Positions 47,607 through 55,970 of a DNA stretch of 64,000 nt are shown piece by piece (within the stretch, counting starts at the first letter, position 1; each line of letters begins with the position of its first letter). A program made the position numbers and the translations under genes. The notes under the pieces were generated by a model. It was not told the DNA's origin. It saw only the letters and a program-made list of their open reading frames with translations, and did no database searches. This DNA comes from Macrococcoides canis (GTDB lineage Bacteria; Bacillota; Bacilli; Staphylococcales; Staphylococcaceae): the NCBI RefSeq assembly GCF_002119805.1, contig NZ_CP021059.1:1612001-1676000 (forward strand), in the 5' to 3' direction.

Positions 47607-49307
47607 CTATCTGCGTTTAGTCTGTAGTACATTTTGCTCGATACGCTCAGTCACTCCTGGTTCTACACGTTCAATCGCTGCTTCAGCAACTTCTACTGCA
47701 CGTTTATATCGATTGTTACTAAACAAGCGTTCTGCTTCATTCAAATCTTTATTAACATCTGAATGATCTTTACGATATCGGTTGCCATATTGTATCAACT
47801 GTTCTGCATAAAACGCATGATCCAGTACTTCCATCGCTTCAGATTCAAACGTATTCATCGTTGACAGTACTTTATTCACTTTATCTCTCACTTGTGTTAC
47901 ATTCATTGGTCGCTTATTAAAGAGTTGGTGGACTTCACGCATCTCAACATCAATTTCATTTTTCATGATGATGAAACGTTCAGGTACGCTAGATAAATTT
48001 GAAGCAAGCAGTTTTCTGTACACTTCTTCTTTCTTGCTTTGAATATGCAGTGCATTACGCTGTGCTTCCTGCTCATCTTCACGTAAATTCATCAAGTAGT
48101 TCTGAATCTTTTCCTGTTTTTCATTGATCACCTTAACATGGGATTCAATATATTTTAAATTGTCCTCTACTTCTGTATAACGAATACTTGATTTCGCAGT
48201 TTCCATCAATATTTCGTCGTACACCGTTATCAGACTTTGAATTTCATTATCGTAGCCGCGCACGTTCTGCACCGCTTCTTCATCGATATAATATGTATCT
48301 TTGACATATTCTATCTCTGTACGAATCATATAGTTCGTATCTTTTGCATGAAATAGGTGATCTGTTATCTCTTCTTTTGTTAATTCTACGTTGTTCTTAG
48401 CTTTCACTTCAAGTTCAACGAGTTCAACCATCTCATCGATAGCATCGTTAATTTCGTCGATAATTGCTTCCGCTTTATCAAGTTCCAGCCTTGCAATCAG
48501 CGGTTCAACGAGGTTCAGCTTCCCTTTTAATGTTTGAAGTGTACTATCTACCTTAACATGCTCAAGGTTGTAACCTTCAATCTTAAGATCTCTGCATCCG
48601 AACTTAATATCTTGAAATTGTGCCGGTAATTCTTTTTGAACATCACGGATAAGCTCTGGAATTTCTTCCATATCTTCTTTCAACAGTGACATCTCTTCAT
48701 GTAACCTATTAATATGCGTATGGGCATCATCATAATTCCCCTCATCAACGAGTACCTGATACTCGTTAATCTGAGGTTCATACGTTTCAATCTGTGCTTC
48801 AAGCGGGCCTGCTGATTCACCGTACTGATGGCGGTTAGCAAGAACGTCACGCTTTGACTCTCTGTAAATAATCTTACATGCATCAAACTTGTTCTTATCA
48901 TCTGTAGTCTTATTCATGAACGTCTTAATTTCTCCAACAGACTGACCATACTTTTTCTCTATATGATCCAGCAGACGATCTGCTTCTTGAACCTTAGTTT
49001 CACTTTCTTTGAATTTAAATTTATCAAGTGCTTCATCAGCATCATTAATAATGAGCTCACAAGACTTAATATCTTCATTCAGTACAGTCTGCCATTCTTT
49101 CTTCCACTTCTCAAAGTGCAGCGCAGCCTGACCTTTTAGGTTTAATGATTTTACTTTTACGAGTTCATCTTGAAATGGTAAATGTTTTACTTCATTCTTT
49201 CTTGCTTCAATTCTTTCGATATGAGCGCGCCTTTGATTTCTCATATAAAACAGCACACCGACAGCAATCAATATCAATACAATGATTCCAACTATGACAT
49301 ATATCAT
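47607..49307 (-). CDS. ezrA: Septation ring formation regulator EzrA
   Basis: Membrane-bound cell-division protein that limits FtsZ polymerisation and scaffolds divisome and wall synthesis. 566 residues, normal for staphylococci. One N-terminal transmembrane segment at about 3-22, then almost entirely alpha-helical spectrin-like/coiled-coil repeats rich in E, K, L and Q. The YGNRYRKDHSDVN...A-x2-LF segment near residue 510 matches the conserved patch. The ezrA, GAF-type Msr and rpsD neighbourhood is staphylococcal. Confidence 0.96.
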   Translation of the reverse strand: MIYVIVGIIVLILIAVGVLFYMRNQRRAHIERIEARKNEVKHLPFQDELVKVKSLNLKGQAALHFEKWKKEWQTVLNEDIKSCELIINDADEALDKFKFKESETKVQEADRLLDHIEKKYGQSVGEIKTFMNKTTDDKNKFDACKIIYRESKRDVLANRHQYGESAGPLEAQIETYEPQINEYQVLVDEGNYDDAHTHINRLHEEMSLLKEDMEEIPELIRDVQKELPAQFQDIKFGCRDLKIEGYNLEHVKVDSTLQTLKGKLNLVEPLIARLELDKAEAIIDEINDAIDEMVELVELEVKAKNNVELTKEEITDHLFHAKDTNYMIRTEIEYVKDTYYIDEEAVQNVRGYDNEIQSLITVYDEILMETAKSSIRYTEVEDNLKYIESHVKVINEKQEKIQNYLMNLREDEQEAQRNALHIQSKKEEVYRKLLASNLSSVPERFIIMKNEIDVEMREVHQLFNKRPMNVTQVRDKVNKVLSTMNTFESEAMEVLDHAFYAEQLIQYGNRYRKDHSDVNKDLNEAERLFSNNRYKRAVEVAEAAIERVEPGVTERIEQNVLQTKRR

Positions 49308-49448
49308 TATGTAAATTCATTCCCTCCAAAGTACTACTCATTATTATAACGTAAAAAATACTTTTCAAAAACAATTTCTTGTTAATTCTTTAACAAATCA
49401 GTTAAACTATTTTTATTCTTAAAAATAGATAACTACGGAGGGATTACC

Positions 49449-49916
49449 ATGTTCGATCAAACACCGATTAAAGATTACACGATGCTTGCGCAGATGCTGG
49501 ATGGACTGCTGACTGATGAAAAGGATAATATCAGTAATCTTGCAAATGCAAGCGCACTGCTCAATACATTTCTAGATGAAGTAAACTGGGTTGGGTTCTA
49601 TTTGATGAAAGATGGTCAGTTACAGTTAGGACCATTCCAAGGATTGCCTGCATGTGTTCAGATACCTGTAGGAAAAGGAGTATGTGGTACTGCAGTAAGT
49701 AAACGAGAGACGATTGTTGTTGCGGACGTCCATCAGTTTCCTGGTCATATTGCATGTGATGCAAATTCTCAATCTGAAATTGTCGTACCTATCATAAAGG
49801 ACGGTGAAGTATTTGGTGTGCTTGATATTGATGCACCGATAAAATCTCGTTTTACAGAAGAAGATCAGTCAGGTATCGAACAGTTCGTAAAGATTCTTGA
49901 AAAACATATATATTAA
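49449..49916 (+). CDS. msrC: Free methionine-(R)-sulfoxide reductase (GAF domain)
   Basis: Reduces free Met-R-sulfoxide. A single GAF domain of 155 residues with three cysteines at C69, C79 and C103. The spacing (10 and 24 residues) equals the redox cysteines of the characterised E. coli enzyme. The motif PVGKGVCGTAV contains C79. GGAGGG precedes the ATG. Divergent from ezrA; the rpsD promoter starts right after its stop. Confidence 0.93.
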   Translation: MFDQTPIKDYTMLAQMLDGLLTDEKDNISNLANASALLNTFLDEVNWVGFYLMKDGQLQLGPFQGLPACVQIPVGKGVCGTAVSKRETIVVADVHQFPGHIACDANSQSEIVVPIIKDGEVFGVLDIDAPIKSRFTEEDQSGIEQFVKILEKHIY

Positions 49917-49918
49917 TA

Positions 49919-49947
49919 TTGACTTCTTACACTAAAGTCACTATAAT
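49919..49947 (+). promoter_or_regulatory. Sigma-A promoter of rpsD
   Basis: TTGACT at 49919-49924, a 17-bp spacer and a perfect TATAAT at 49942-49947, directly after the msrC stop codon. Confidence 0.8.
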
Positions 49948-49952
49948 GAAAT

Positions 49953-50125
49953 CTATGTGAATAAACGAAGATAGCAGATAAATATTGAGGCGCTCTATAG
50001 TGTCCCCTATGTTGGCGTGTTGTGTAACTGAAGCTATAAGGCGAAGACACGGAATGACACTATATCGACTTAAGCATTTATCATATTTTTGTTTTTTGCA
50101 TAAAAAACAAAAAAGAGGAGGAGTC
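49953..50125 (+). ncRNA. rpsD leader RNA, probable S4-binding autoregulatory leader
   Basis: A long (about 175 nt) leader with nested pairing: GATAAAT (49977-49983) with ATTTATC (50076-50082), TATAGTGTC (49996-50004) with GACACTATA (50056-50064), and an inner CGTGT/ACACG. In Bacillus, S4 represses its own mRNA by binding such a leader. A pure A/U hairpin, TTTTTGTTTTTT with AAAAAACAAAAA (50086-50113), abuts the ribosome-binding site and may tune access. S4 binding is inferred. Confidence 0.65.
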
Positions 50126-50130
50126 ACATT

Positions 50131-50733
50131 ATGGCTCGTTTTACAGGTTCAACTTGGAAAAAATCTCGTCGTTTAGGAATTTCTTTAAGCGGCACTGGTA
50201 AAGAATTAGAAAGACGCCCTTACGCACCAGGACAACACGGTCCTAACCAACGTAAAAAATTATCTGAGTATGGTTTACAATTACAAGAGAAACAAAAATT
50301 ACGTTACATGTACGGAATCAACGAACGTCAATTCCGCACAATCTTTGACCGTGCTGGTAAAATGAAAGGTATCCACGGTGCTAACTTCATGGCACTTTTA
50401 GCATCTCGTTTAGATGCAGTTGTATACCAATTAGGTTTAGCGCGTACACGTCGTCAAGCACGTCAGTTAGTTAACCACGGTCACATTATGGTAGATGGCG
50501 CTCGCGTAGATATCCCATCATACCAATTAAAACCTGGTCAAGTAATTACAGTTCGTGAAAAATCACAAAAATTAAACATCATCGCTGAATCAGTTGAGTT
50601 ATCGAACCACGTTCCTGAATACTTAACATTCGACGCTGACAAATTAGAAGGTACATTCGTACGTGTTCCAGAACGTAGCGAATTATCTGCTGAAATTAAC
50701 GAACAATTAATCGTTGAGTACTACTCACGTTAA
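50131..50733 (+). CDS. rpsD: 30S ribosomal protein S4
   Basis: Primary 16S rRNA-binding protein that starts assembly of the 30S body. 200 residues, full length, with the S4 RNA-binding domain around 92-155 ([30 protein letters not shown]). It has no N-terminal zinc cysteines, so this is the C-minus form. Codon use is strongly biased (TTA, CGT, GGT, AAA), typical of highly expressed genes. AGAGGAGGAG precedes the ATG. Confidence 0.99.
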   Translation: MARFTGSTWKKSRRLGISLSGTGKELERRPYAPGQHGPNQRKKLSEYGLQLQEKQKLRYMYGINERQFRTIFDRAGKMKGIHGANFMALLASRLDAVVYQLGLARTRRQARQLVNHGHIMVDGARVDIPSYQLKPGQVITVREKSQKLNIIAESVELSNHVPEYLTFDADKLEGTFVRVPERSELSAEINEQLIVEYYSR

Positions 50734-50770
50734 TAAGTGCTATCGTGGTCTTACTATTAGACCGCAACAT

Positions 50771-50826
50771 ATCCGAACAATTCTTAAGAAACGTTCTTCG
50801 TTTCTGGATTGTTCGGATTTTCTTTT
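50771..50826 (+). terminator. rpsD terminator
   Basis: ATCCGAACAAT and ATTGTTCGGAT form an 11-bp outer stem; inside, AGAAACG and CGTTTCT form a second stem. TTTTCTTTT follows. Confidence 0.8.
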
Positions 50827-50854
50827 AATCTAAATTGTTGAAAGGAATGATTCT

Positions 50855-51301
50855 ATGATACATAAATTTGAATGTACTGCTAAGTTTGATGGTGGTTATC
50901 ATGGTATTGGCTCAATTGACAACAGAAATTTGAAAACAGCTATTTCTATTCCTAAAGAAATGGATGGTCCCGATGTAGGAACTAATCCTGATGAACTGCT
51001 GCTTAGTGCAGCTATTACATGTTTTACCATCACCTTAAGTTCATTTCTGCATAAAAATAATATTCCTGTATCGATTGACTATATCAATGCAGAAGGATTT
51101 GTAGAGAAAGAACGTGGTCAGCTATATTATCGAGCTATACATTACAATGTTTATCTCAAAACAGATGATCAAATTGATGATAAGAAACTTATACGATATG
51201 TGAATAAAGCTGAACAGCACTGTATGATCACGCGTGCACTTAAAGGCAATGTAACCATTAATATCGAAAATATTTTTTTAAATAATAATATATTGAAATA
51301 A
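50855..51301 (+). CDS. OsmC/Ohr-family peroxiredoxin-like protein
   Basis: 148 residues of the OsmC fold, with the two redox cysteines of the family: C56 in LSAAITCFTIT and C122 in AEQHCMITRAL. Such proteins reduce organic hydroperoxides using dithiol donors. The subgroup (OsmC, Ohr or YhfA-like) cannot be fixed by eye. AAAGGAATG precedes the ATG. The gene ends in an AT-rich intergenic region of about 300 bp. Confidence 0.88.
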   Translation: MIHKFECTAKFDGGYHGIGSIDNRNLKTAISIPKEMDGPDVGTNPDELLLSAAITCFTITLSSFLHKNNIPVSIDYINAEGFVEKERGQLYYRAIHYNVYLKTDDQIDDKKLIRYVNKAEQHCMITRALKGNVTINIENIFLNNNILK

Positions 51302-51392
51302 TAATTATTTATTCTAATATATTTTTTTCCAAGTATCTGTTATTGTATATTAAATATTATAATATGCTCGAATGAATTATGCAGTATCAATG

Positions 51393-51408
51393 ATGATAAC
51401 GTTTACAA
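51393..51408 (+). promoter_or_regulatory. Perfect cre (CcpA) site upstream of the dicarboxylate symporter
   Basis: ATGATAACGTTTACAA fits WTGNNARCGNWWWCAW at every position. It is about 200 bp before the symporter start in a 303-bp gap (51302-51604). That gap is otherwise AT-rich, with no further gene or strong structure seen. CcpA control of dicarboxylate uptake is known in Bacillus (dctP). Confidence 0.65.
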
Positions 51409-51604
51409 TGAATTTTTTATATAGTGGTATTTTTCGTTTTAACCGTTAATATTCAGCACTTAAATCCACATGACATGTTTACAGAATACATTATTATTAA
51501 AACATAATGTCTGCTTAAATTTTCTGATAATTACCAAAAAATTAAATTGACAGAACAATCAATAACAAATAAAATACATGAGTACGAAAGAAAAGAGGGA
51601 TGAA

Positions 51605-52915
51605 ATGAGTTCAGTTACAGAAATTAAAAAACCAAAAAAGAAAAAGTTTATAAGTTTACCGATGCAAATATTACTTGCATTAATATTAGGGGTTGTTGTA
51701 GGTGCCCTGCTGAATGGTCAGAAAGAATACGTTAACTACTTTCAGCCATTAGGTGATATCTTCTTACATCTTATTAAAATGATCGTTGTACCAATCGTCT
51801 TCTGTTCACTTGTAATTTCTATTGCAGGTACAGGTGATATGAAGACCGTGGGACGTTACGGCTGGAAAACATTATTATACTTTGAAATTATTACGACTGT
51901 AGCAATTGGTCTTGGAATTATATTTGCCAACATCTTTAAGCCGGGTGCTGGTATTAACAAAGATCTATTACCTAAAGGTGACGTAACAAAGTATACGACA
52001 AATGCAGAAGCTGCTGCTGAATCTACATATGGTAATCATATGATCGATACTATCGTTAACATTATTCCAACGAATATTATTGATTCTATGGCACAAGGTC
52101 AATTATTACCGGTTATCTTCTTCTCGGTATTCTTCGGTCTTGGTTTAGCTGCAATCGGTAAAAAAGGTGATCCAGTACGTGCTTTCTTTGATGGCTTCTT
52201 AGATGTTATCTTCTGGATGACAAATCAAATTATGAAATATGCGCCGGTTGGTGTATTTGCATTTATGGCTGTCACAATCATCAATCTAGGATTAGGTGCT
52301 TTAATTCCACTTGGTAAGTTAGCACTTGTCGTTGCAGGTTCTATGGTATTCTTTATCATTGTGGTACTGGGTTCTGTTGCAGCAATGTGTAAAATTAATA
52401 TCTTCCACCTACTGCGTATATTAAAGGACGAATTGTTACTTGCATTCTCTACTTCAAGTTCAGAGACTGTATTGCCTGTCATCATGGACAAGATGGAGAA
52501 ATTCGGTGCACCGAAAGAGATCGTATCATTCGTAGTTCCTACTGGTTATACCTTTAACCTAGATGGTTCAGCATTGTATCAATCTATTGCAGCGCTTACG
52601 ATTGCGCAAATGTACGGTGTTCATTTATCGGTCACTGAACAACTTGTATTGTTACTAACATTGATGCTGACATCTAAAGGTATGGCCGCTGTACCAGGGA
52701 CTTCAATCGTCGTTCTGATTACGACTTTAACAGCGATGAACATTCATCCTGAAGGACTTGCACTGATCATTGGTATTGACCGAATTTTAGATATGATGCG
52801 TACAGTAGTTAACGTAGTTGGTAACTCTTTATCAACACTTGTCATTGCAAGATGGGAAAACCGTCTTGATTATGAAAAGGGCCGTAAATATTATGAAACA
52901 TATTTAAATAAATAA
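51605..52915 (+). CDS. Dicarboxylate/amino acid:cation symporter (DAACS family)
   Basis: 436 residues with the DAACS architecture: several helices, the serine-rich reentrant loop AFSTSSSETVLP, the NLDGSALYQSIA motif in TM7, and the second hairpin SKGMAAVPGTSIVVL. The family imports glutamate, aspartate or C4-dicarboxylates with sodium or protons; GltT/DctP-like, exact substrate unknown. The start chosen is ATG 51605 after AGAGGGATGA; an in-frame ATG at 51578 lacks a ribosome-binding site. A perfect cre lies upstream, suggesting repression on preferred sugars. Confidence 0.88.
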   Translation: MSSVTEIKKPKKKKFISLPMQILLALILGVVVGALLNGQKEYVNYFQPLGDIFLHLIKMIVVPIVFCSLVISIAGTGDMKTVGRYGWKTLLYFEIITTVAIGLGIIFANIFKPGAGINKDLLPKGDVTKYTTNAEAAAESTYGNHMIDTIVNIIPTNIIDSMAQGQLLPVIFFSVFFGLGLAAIGKKGDPVRAFFDGFLDVIFWMTNQIMKYAPVGVFAFMAVTIINLGLGALIPLGKLALVVAGSMVFFIIVVLGSVAAMCKINIFHLLRILKDELLLAFSTSSSETVLPVIMDKMEKFGAPKEIVSFVVPTGYTFNLDGSALYQSIAALTIAQMYGVHLSVTEQLVLLLTLMLTSKGMAAVPGTSIVVLITTLTAMNIHPEGLALIIGIDRILDMMRTVVNVVGNSLSTLVIARWENRLDYEKGRKYYETYLNK

Positions 52916-52920
52916 TATAT

Positions 52921-52958
52921 AAAAAATAGTTCAAGGCACACGCCTTGAACTATTTTTT
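52921..52958. terminator. Bidirectional terminator between the symporter and hutH
   Basis: AAAAAATAGTTCAAGGC and GCCTTGAACTATTTTTT form a perfect 17-bp stem with an ACAC loop, usable by both convergent genes. Confidence 0.88.
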
Positions 52959-54452
52959 ATATGCAGACTGTTTCAAGTAATCAGACACGACTTTGATATC
53001 TTTATGGAACTGTCTGTCTTCTGTAATCGAAGGTACGATTGCTCGGTATTCTTCGTATTTCTCCTTCGTCTTCGGTGATAGCTTATCTATACCTTTTATC
53101 TCTACTGCCTGCAGTGCAATCACACATTCTATCGCCAGTACATTTCTGACATTCTCTACGATCTGATATCCATGACGTGAAGCAATTGTCCCCATCGATA
53201 CGTGATCCTCCTGATTTGCAGATGAAGGAATAGAATCCACACTTGCAGGATGCGCCAATGTCTTATTCTCTGACACTAAACTAGCGGCAGCATACTGCAT
53301 GATCATCGCACCACTCTGCAGACCGGGCTCGGGACTTAAAAATGCAGGGAGCTCTCCATTCAACTGCGGGTTAACAAGTCTTTCGATACGACGTTCTGAC
53401 ACATTTGAAAGTTCGCTGACACCAATTTTCAGGAAGTCCAGTGCAAACGCAACCGGCTGACCGTGGAAGTTTCCTCCTGAAATAACAAGTGTCTCATCAC
53501 CTTTATCAAAGATAAGCGGATTATCATTCGCCGCATTCATTTCACACTCCAGCTTTTCCTTAACATAGTTCAGAACTTGAAAACTCGCACCATGGATTTG
53601 AGGGATACATCTTAACGAATATGCATCCTGAACTCTTAATTCGCCTTGACGCGTTGTAAAAGATGAACCTTCCAGCCAGTCTAACATTCTATGTGCAACG
53701 CTTAACTGTTCTTCTGAATTTCTAACGATATGCACATTCTCATTATATGCATCGACAATACCATTCAATGCCTGATGCGTTAGCGCAGCAATCCATTCAG
53801 CATCATATGCTAGGTGTTCCGCTTCAATATAACTGATCACGCCTTGACTCGTCATCGCCTGAGTACCGTTAATCAGTGCTAGTCCTTCTTTCGCCTGTAA
53901 TGTATGCGGCGCACGATTTAACGACTGTAAGACTTCGCTACTGTCCTGTCTTACCCCTTTATAGCGCACTTCCCCTTCTCCCACTAAGGCTAACGCCAAA
54001 TGTGATAACGGCGCTAAGTCTCCAGAAGCTCCTAAAGAACCTTGTGCCGGTATCACCGGGATGATACGTTCATTGATGAAAAAGACAAGCTGCTCGACAA
54101 GTGCAGCACTTACTCCCGAGTGTCCTTTTAACATCGTATTTAATCTTAAGATCATCATTACGAGCGCTACGTCGTCATCAAATGGCGCCCCTACACCACA
54201 TGCATGTGAGCGAATTAAATTTAACTGTAAGTCCTCGTACTTATCCTGCTCAATAAGAACATCACTAAACAATCCAAAGCCAGTAGTAATTCCGTAGATT
54301 GTCTCTTCATTAGCGATAATGTTGTCTACAATCTTTCTGCTTTGTTTAACGCGTGCTAACGCTTCTTCACAAATTTCAACTTTTAGATTTTGAGCAATTA
54401 AATCCTTAATCGCATCAATCGTTAAATCCTGGCCATTCAGTACTAAATTCAT
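52950..54452 (-). CDS. hutH: Histidine ammonia-lyase
   Basis: Deaminates histidine to urocanate, the first step of histidine use. About 500 residues. The self-formed MIO cofactor triad A142-S143-G144 lies in [14 protein letters not shown]; counting from this start puts it at the position usual for the family. NDNPL and the QEDHVSMG segment complete the active site. The start is the second of two adjacent ATG codons after AAAGGGG; 54455 is possible. hutU, hutI and hutG are not in this window, so hutH stands alone. Confidence 0.95.
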   Translation of the reverse strand: MNLVLNGQDLTIDAIKDLIAQNLKVEICEEALARVKQSRKIVDNIIANEETIYGITTGFGLFSDVLIEQDKYEDLQLNLIRSHACGVGAPFDDDVALVMMILRLNTMLKGHSGVSAALVEQLVFFINERIIPVIPAQGSLGASGDLAPLSHLALALVGEGEVRYKGVRQDSSEVLQSLNRAPHTLQAKEGLALINGTQAMTSQGVISYIEAEHLAYDAEWIAALTHQALNGIVDAYNENVHIVRNSEEQLSVAHRMLDWLEGSSFTTRQGELRVQDAYSLRCIPQIHGASFQVLNYVKEKLECEMNAANDNPLIFDKGDETLVISGGNFHGQPVAFALDFLKIGVSELSNVSERRIERLVNPQLNGELPAFLSPEPGLQSGAMIMQYAAASLVSENKTLAHPASVDSIPSSANQEDHVSMGTIASRHGYQIVENVRNVLAIECVIALQAVEIKGIDKLSPKTKEKYEEYRAIVPSITEDRQFHKDIKVVSDYLKQSAYKK

Positions 54453-54476
54453 CATGCTATCCCCTTTGTTATAATT

Positions 54477-54494
54477 TTCTAACAATTCTAACAA
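54477..54494 (-). promoter_or_regulatory. Tandem 9-bp repeats at the hutH transcription start
   Basis: TTGTTAGAA occurs twice head to tail on the minus strand, right after the hutH -10 and inside an AT-rich imperfect palindrome (TTATAATT...AATTATAA). The position is typical of an operator; the regulator is unknown. Confidence 0.45.
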
Positions 54495-54498
54495 TTGA

Positions 54499-54527
54499 AT
54501 TATAACGAATATAAAATAGGAGTACAA
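54499..54527 (-). promoter_or_regulatory. Sigma-A promoter of hutH
   Basis: TTGTAC at 54522-54527, a 17-bp spacer and a perfect TATAAT at 54499-54504 on the minus strand. Confidence 0.7.
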
Positions 54528-54695
54528 TAGATTTTCTAAAAGTTATGCTTAAGTATCAAGCTACCAATTTAATATGCTATCTCTTTAAATTAATAAAGTT
54601 TAGTCGCTAATTATATGCGTAAATCCTCTAAAACACCTTTATTTATATGTAAAAGTATTATATAATGAGTTAACACAAACAATGAGGGTGATTAC

Positions 54696-54902
54696 ATGCA
54701 AATATTGCCACAACTTTTTAAAGGTAAATTAACTGCATATCAGATTTCTACGGCAACAGACATCGATATTGCAACAATCGAATCCCTTTTTGAAGATGAA
54801 GCAGCTGTTTCATCGCTTGATGAAGAGACGTATCTTACATTAAAGCAATTAGAAGATGAACTATTCAGCAGTGAACATAGAACAGGAGAAACAAGCGCAT
54901 AG
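54696..54902 (+). CDS. Small protein with a predicted helix-turn-helix
   Basis: 68 residues. Residues 10-35 (KLTAYQISTATDIDIATIESL) look like the core of a Cro/XRE-type helix-turn-helix, followed by an acidic helix (LDEETYLTLKQLEDELF) and a polar tail. I do not recognise a named family. It has a good ribosome-binding site (GAGGGTGA) and its own TATAAT-like -10 (TTATATAATG, about 54658). The stop is followed by an intrinsic terminator that overlaps the last codons, so it looks like a real monocistronic gene. A small regulator or DNA-binding protein is an inference. Confidence 0.65.
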   Translation: MQILPQLFKGKLTAYQISTATDIDIATIESLFEDEAAVSSLDEETYLTLKQLEDELFSSEHRTGETSA

Positions 54903-54918
54903 TTTGTTTCTTTTTTTG
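54888..54918 (+). terminator. Terminator of the small HTH gene
   Basis: GAAACAA and TTGTTTC pair around an 9-nt loop and are followed by seven T. The stem overlaps the last codons and stop of the gene. Confidence 0.7.
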
Positions 54919-54983
54919 TTTGAACATTTTGGATAACGGGTATGTTCTTAATACATATATATAGAAGGAAGAGGGTGTGATTT

Positions 54984-55196
54984 ATGGGAGTTATATTGCT
55001 TAAAGCTTCTTATCCTGACACATCTCAAGAGCATACAGAATATAGAATCATCCAGAATGAGTATGAGAAGATTCGTTATATTGATCGAGCGAGAAATGAA
55101 TTCTATAAGCGCACGCATCGATCAAATGACGCTCAGGTGATCAAGCTGGAATTTATATATCCAGATGATATTGAAACGTATTATTACAAAGCTTAG
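54984..55196 (+). CDS. Small protein of unknown function
   Basis: 70 residues, soluble, rich in Y, E, R and I, with no signal peptide, membrane segment or recognised motif. A pattern of short beta segments (VILLKA, VIKLEFIY, ETYYYK) flanks a charged helix (QNEYEKIRYIDRARNEFYKR). The strong ribosome-binding site (AAGAGGGTGTG) and the perfect downstream terminator at 55201-55250 support expression. No function can be assigned. Confidence 0.6.
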   Translation: MGVILLKASYPDTSQEHTEYRIIQNEYEKIRYIDRARNEFYKRTHRSNDAQVIKLEFIYPDDIETYYYKA

Positions 55197-55200
55197 CTTG

Positions 55201-55250
55201 TAATACAAAAGCGGAATGATCTAGTTATAGGTCATTCCGCTTTTGTATTA
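55201..55250. terminator. Bidirectional terminator between the small gene and plsC
   Basis: TAATACAAAAGCGGAATGA and TCATTCCGCTTTTGTATTA form a perfect 19-bp stem around a 12-nt loop. Confidence 0.85.
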
Positions 55251-55844
55251 TTTCATTGAAGCTATAATCGCTTTTGTGCTTTTTTCAAGTTGCTGCGTAA
55301 TCTTATCTATTGCTTCAGTTTTATTGTACTCTGCTAAATATACAGTGCTATCAATCGGTTCTCCAAACTTAATCCAGCACTTTTGTCTTTTAAATATTAC
55401 ATCACGAAATTTAAGCGGTCCTGTATAAGCTGCAGGAACAATCTTACTTTTTGATAGTACAGCGATTGTCGCAGCCCCTTTTTTCATCGGTGCTGCATTA
55501 TTACGTTGTCCACTTGGGAAGATTCCGACAATCTTACCCTCTTTAATCAGTTTCACAGGAATCTTTAATGTTGACGGTCCTGGATTTTCTCTATTCACAG
55601 GAAATGCATTAACAGATCTAAAGAAACGATTTAATAGTGGTGTCTTAAACAGTTCCTGCTTTGCCATATAATGAACTTCTAACGGATAGAGGCTCATCGC
55701 AAGCATAATAATCTCCACCATACTTTCATGGTTACATGTCACGATAAATGCTTCGTCATCAGGAATATGATGTTTTTCTGAAGTCTTTAACTTGTTTAAT
55801 ATTTTAACAAAGAAGAATATGATACTAGAAATGAATTGATACAT
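55248..55844 (-). CDS. plsC: 1-acyl-sn-glycerol-3-phosphate acyltransferase family protein
   Basis: 198 residues of the PlsC/LPAAT fold, which adds the second acyl chain to form phosphatidic acid. An N-terminal membrane-associated helix (about 2-17) precedes motif I, NHESMVE. That motif keeps the catalytic H39 but has glutamate E44 where H-x4-D expects aspartate. The glycerol-phosphate motif is FPSGQRNN rather than F-P-E-G-T-R. It may be a variant acyltransferase with other specificity. The start is ATG 55844 after AAAGGAG; the frame runs upstream to 56009 but overlaps htrA. Confidence 0.82.
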   Translation of the reverse strand: MYQFISSIIFFFVKILNKLKTSEKHHIPDDEAFIVTCNHESMVEIIMLAMSLYPLEVHYMAKQELFKTPLLNRFFRSVNAFPVNRENPGPSTLKIPVKLIKEGKIVGIFPSGQRNNAAPMKKGAATIAVLSKSKIVPAAYTGPLKFRDVIFKRQKCWIKFGEPIDSTVYLAEYNKTEAIDKITQQLEKSTKAIIASMK

Positions 55845-55970
55845 ATGATACTCCTTTTTCTTAGAATATTTATATTTTATCATATACTCGTGCCATTTGA
55901 AGAGTGCATTTGCTTGAACTCTGATTTTAATGGGATTATACTTCTTGTATCGCAACAAATGGAGGTAGCT

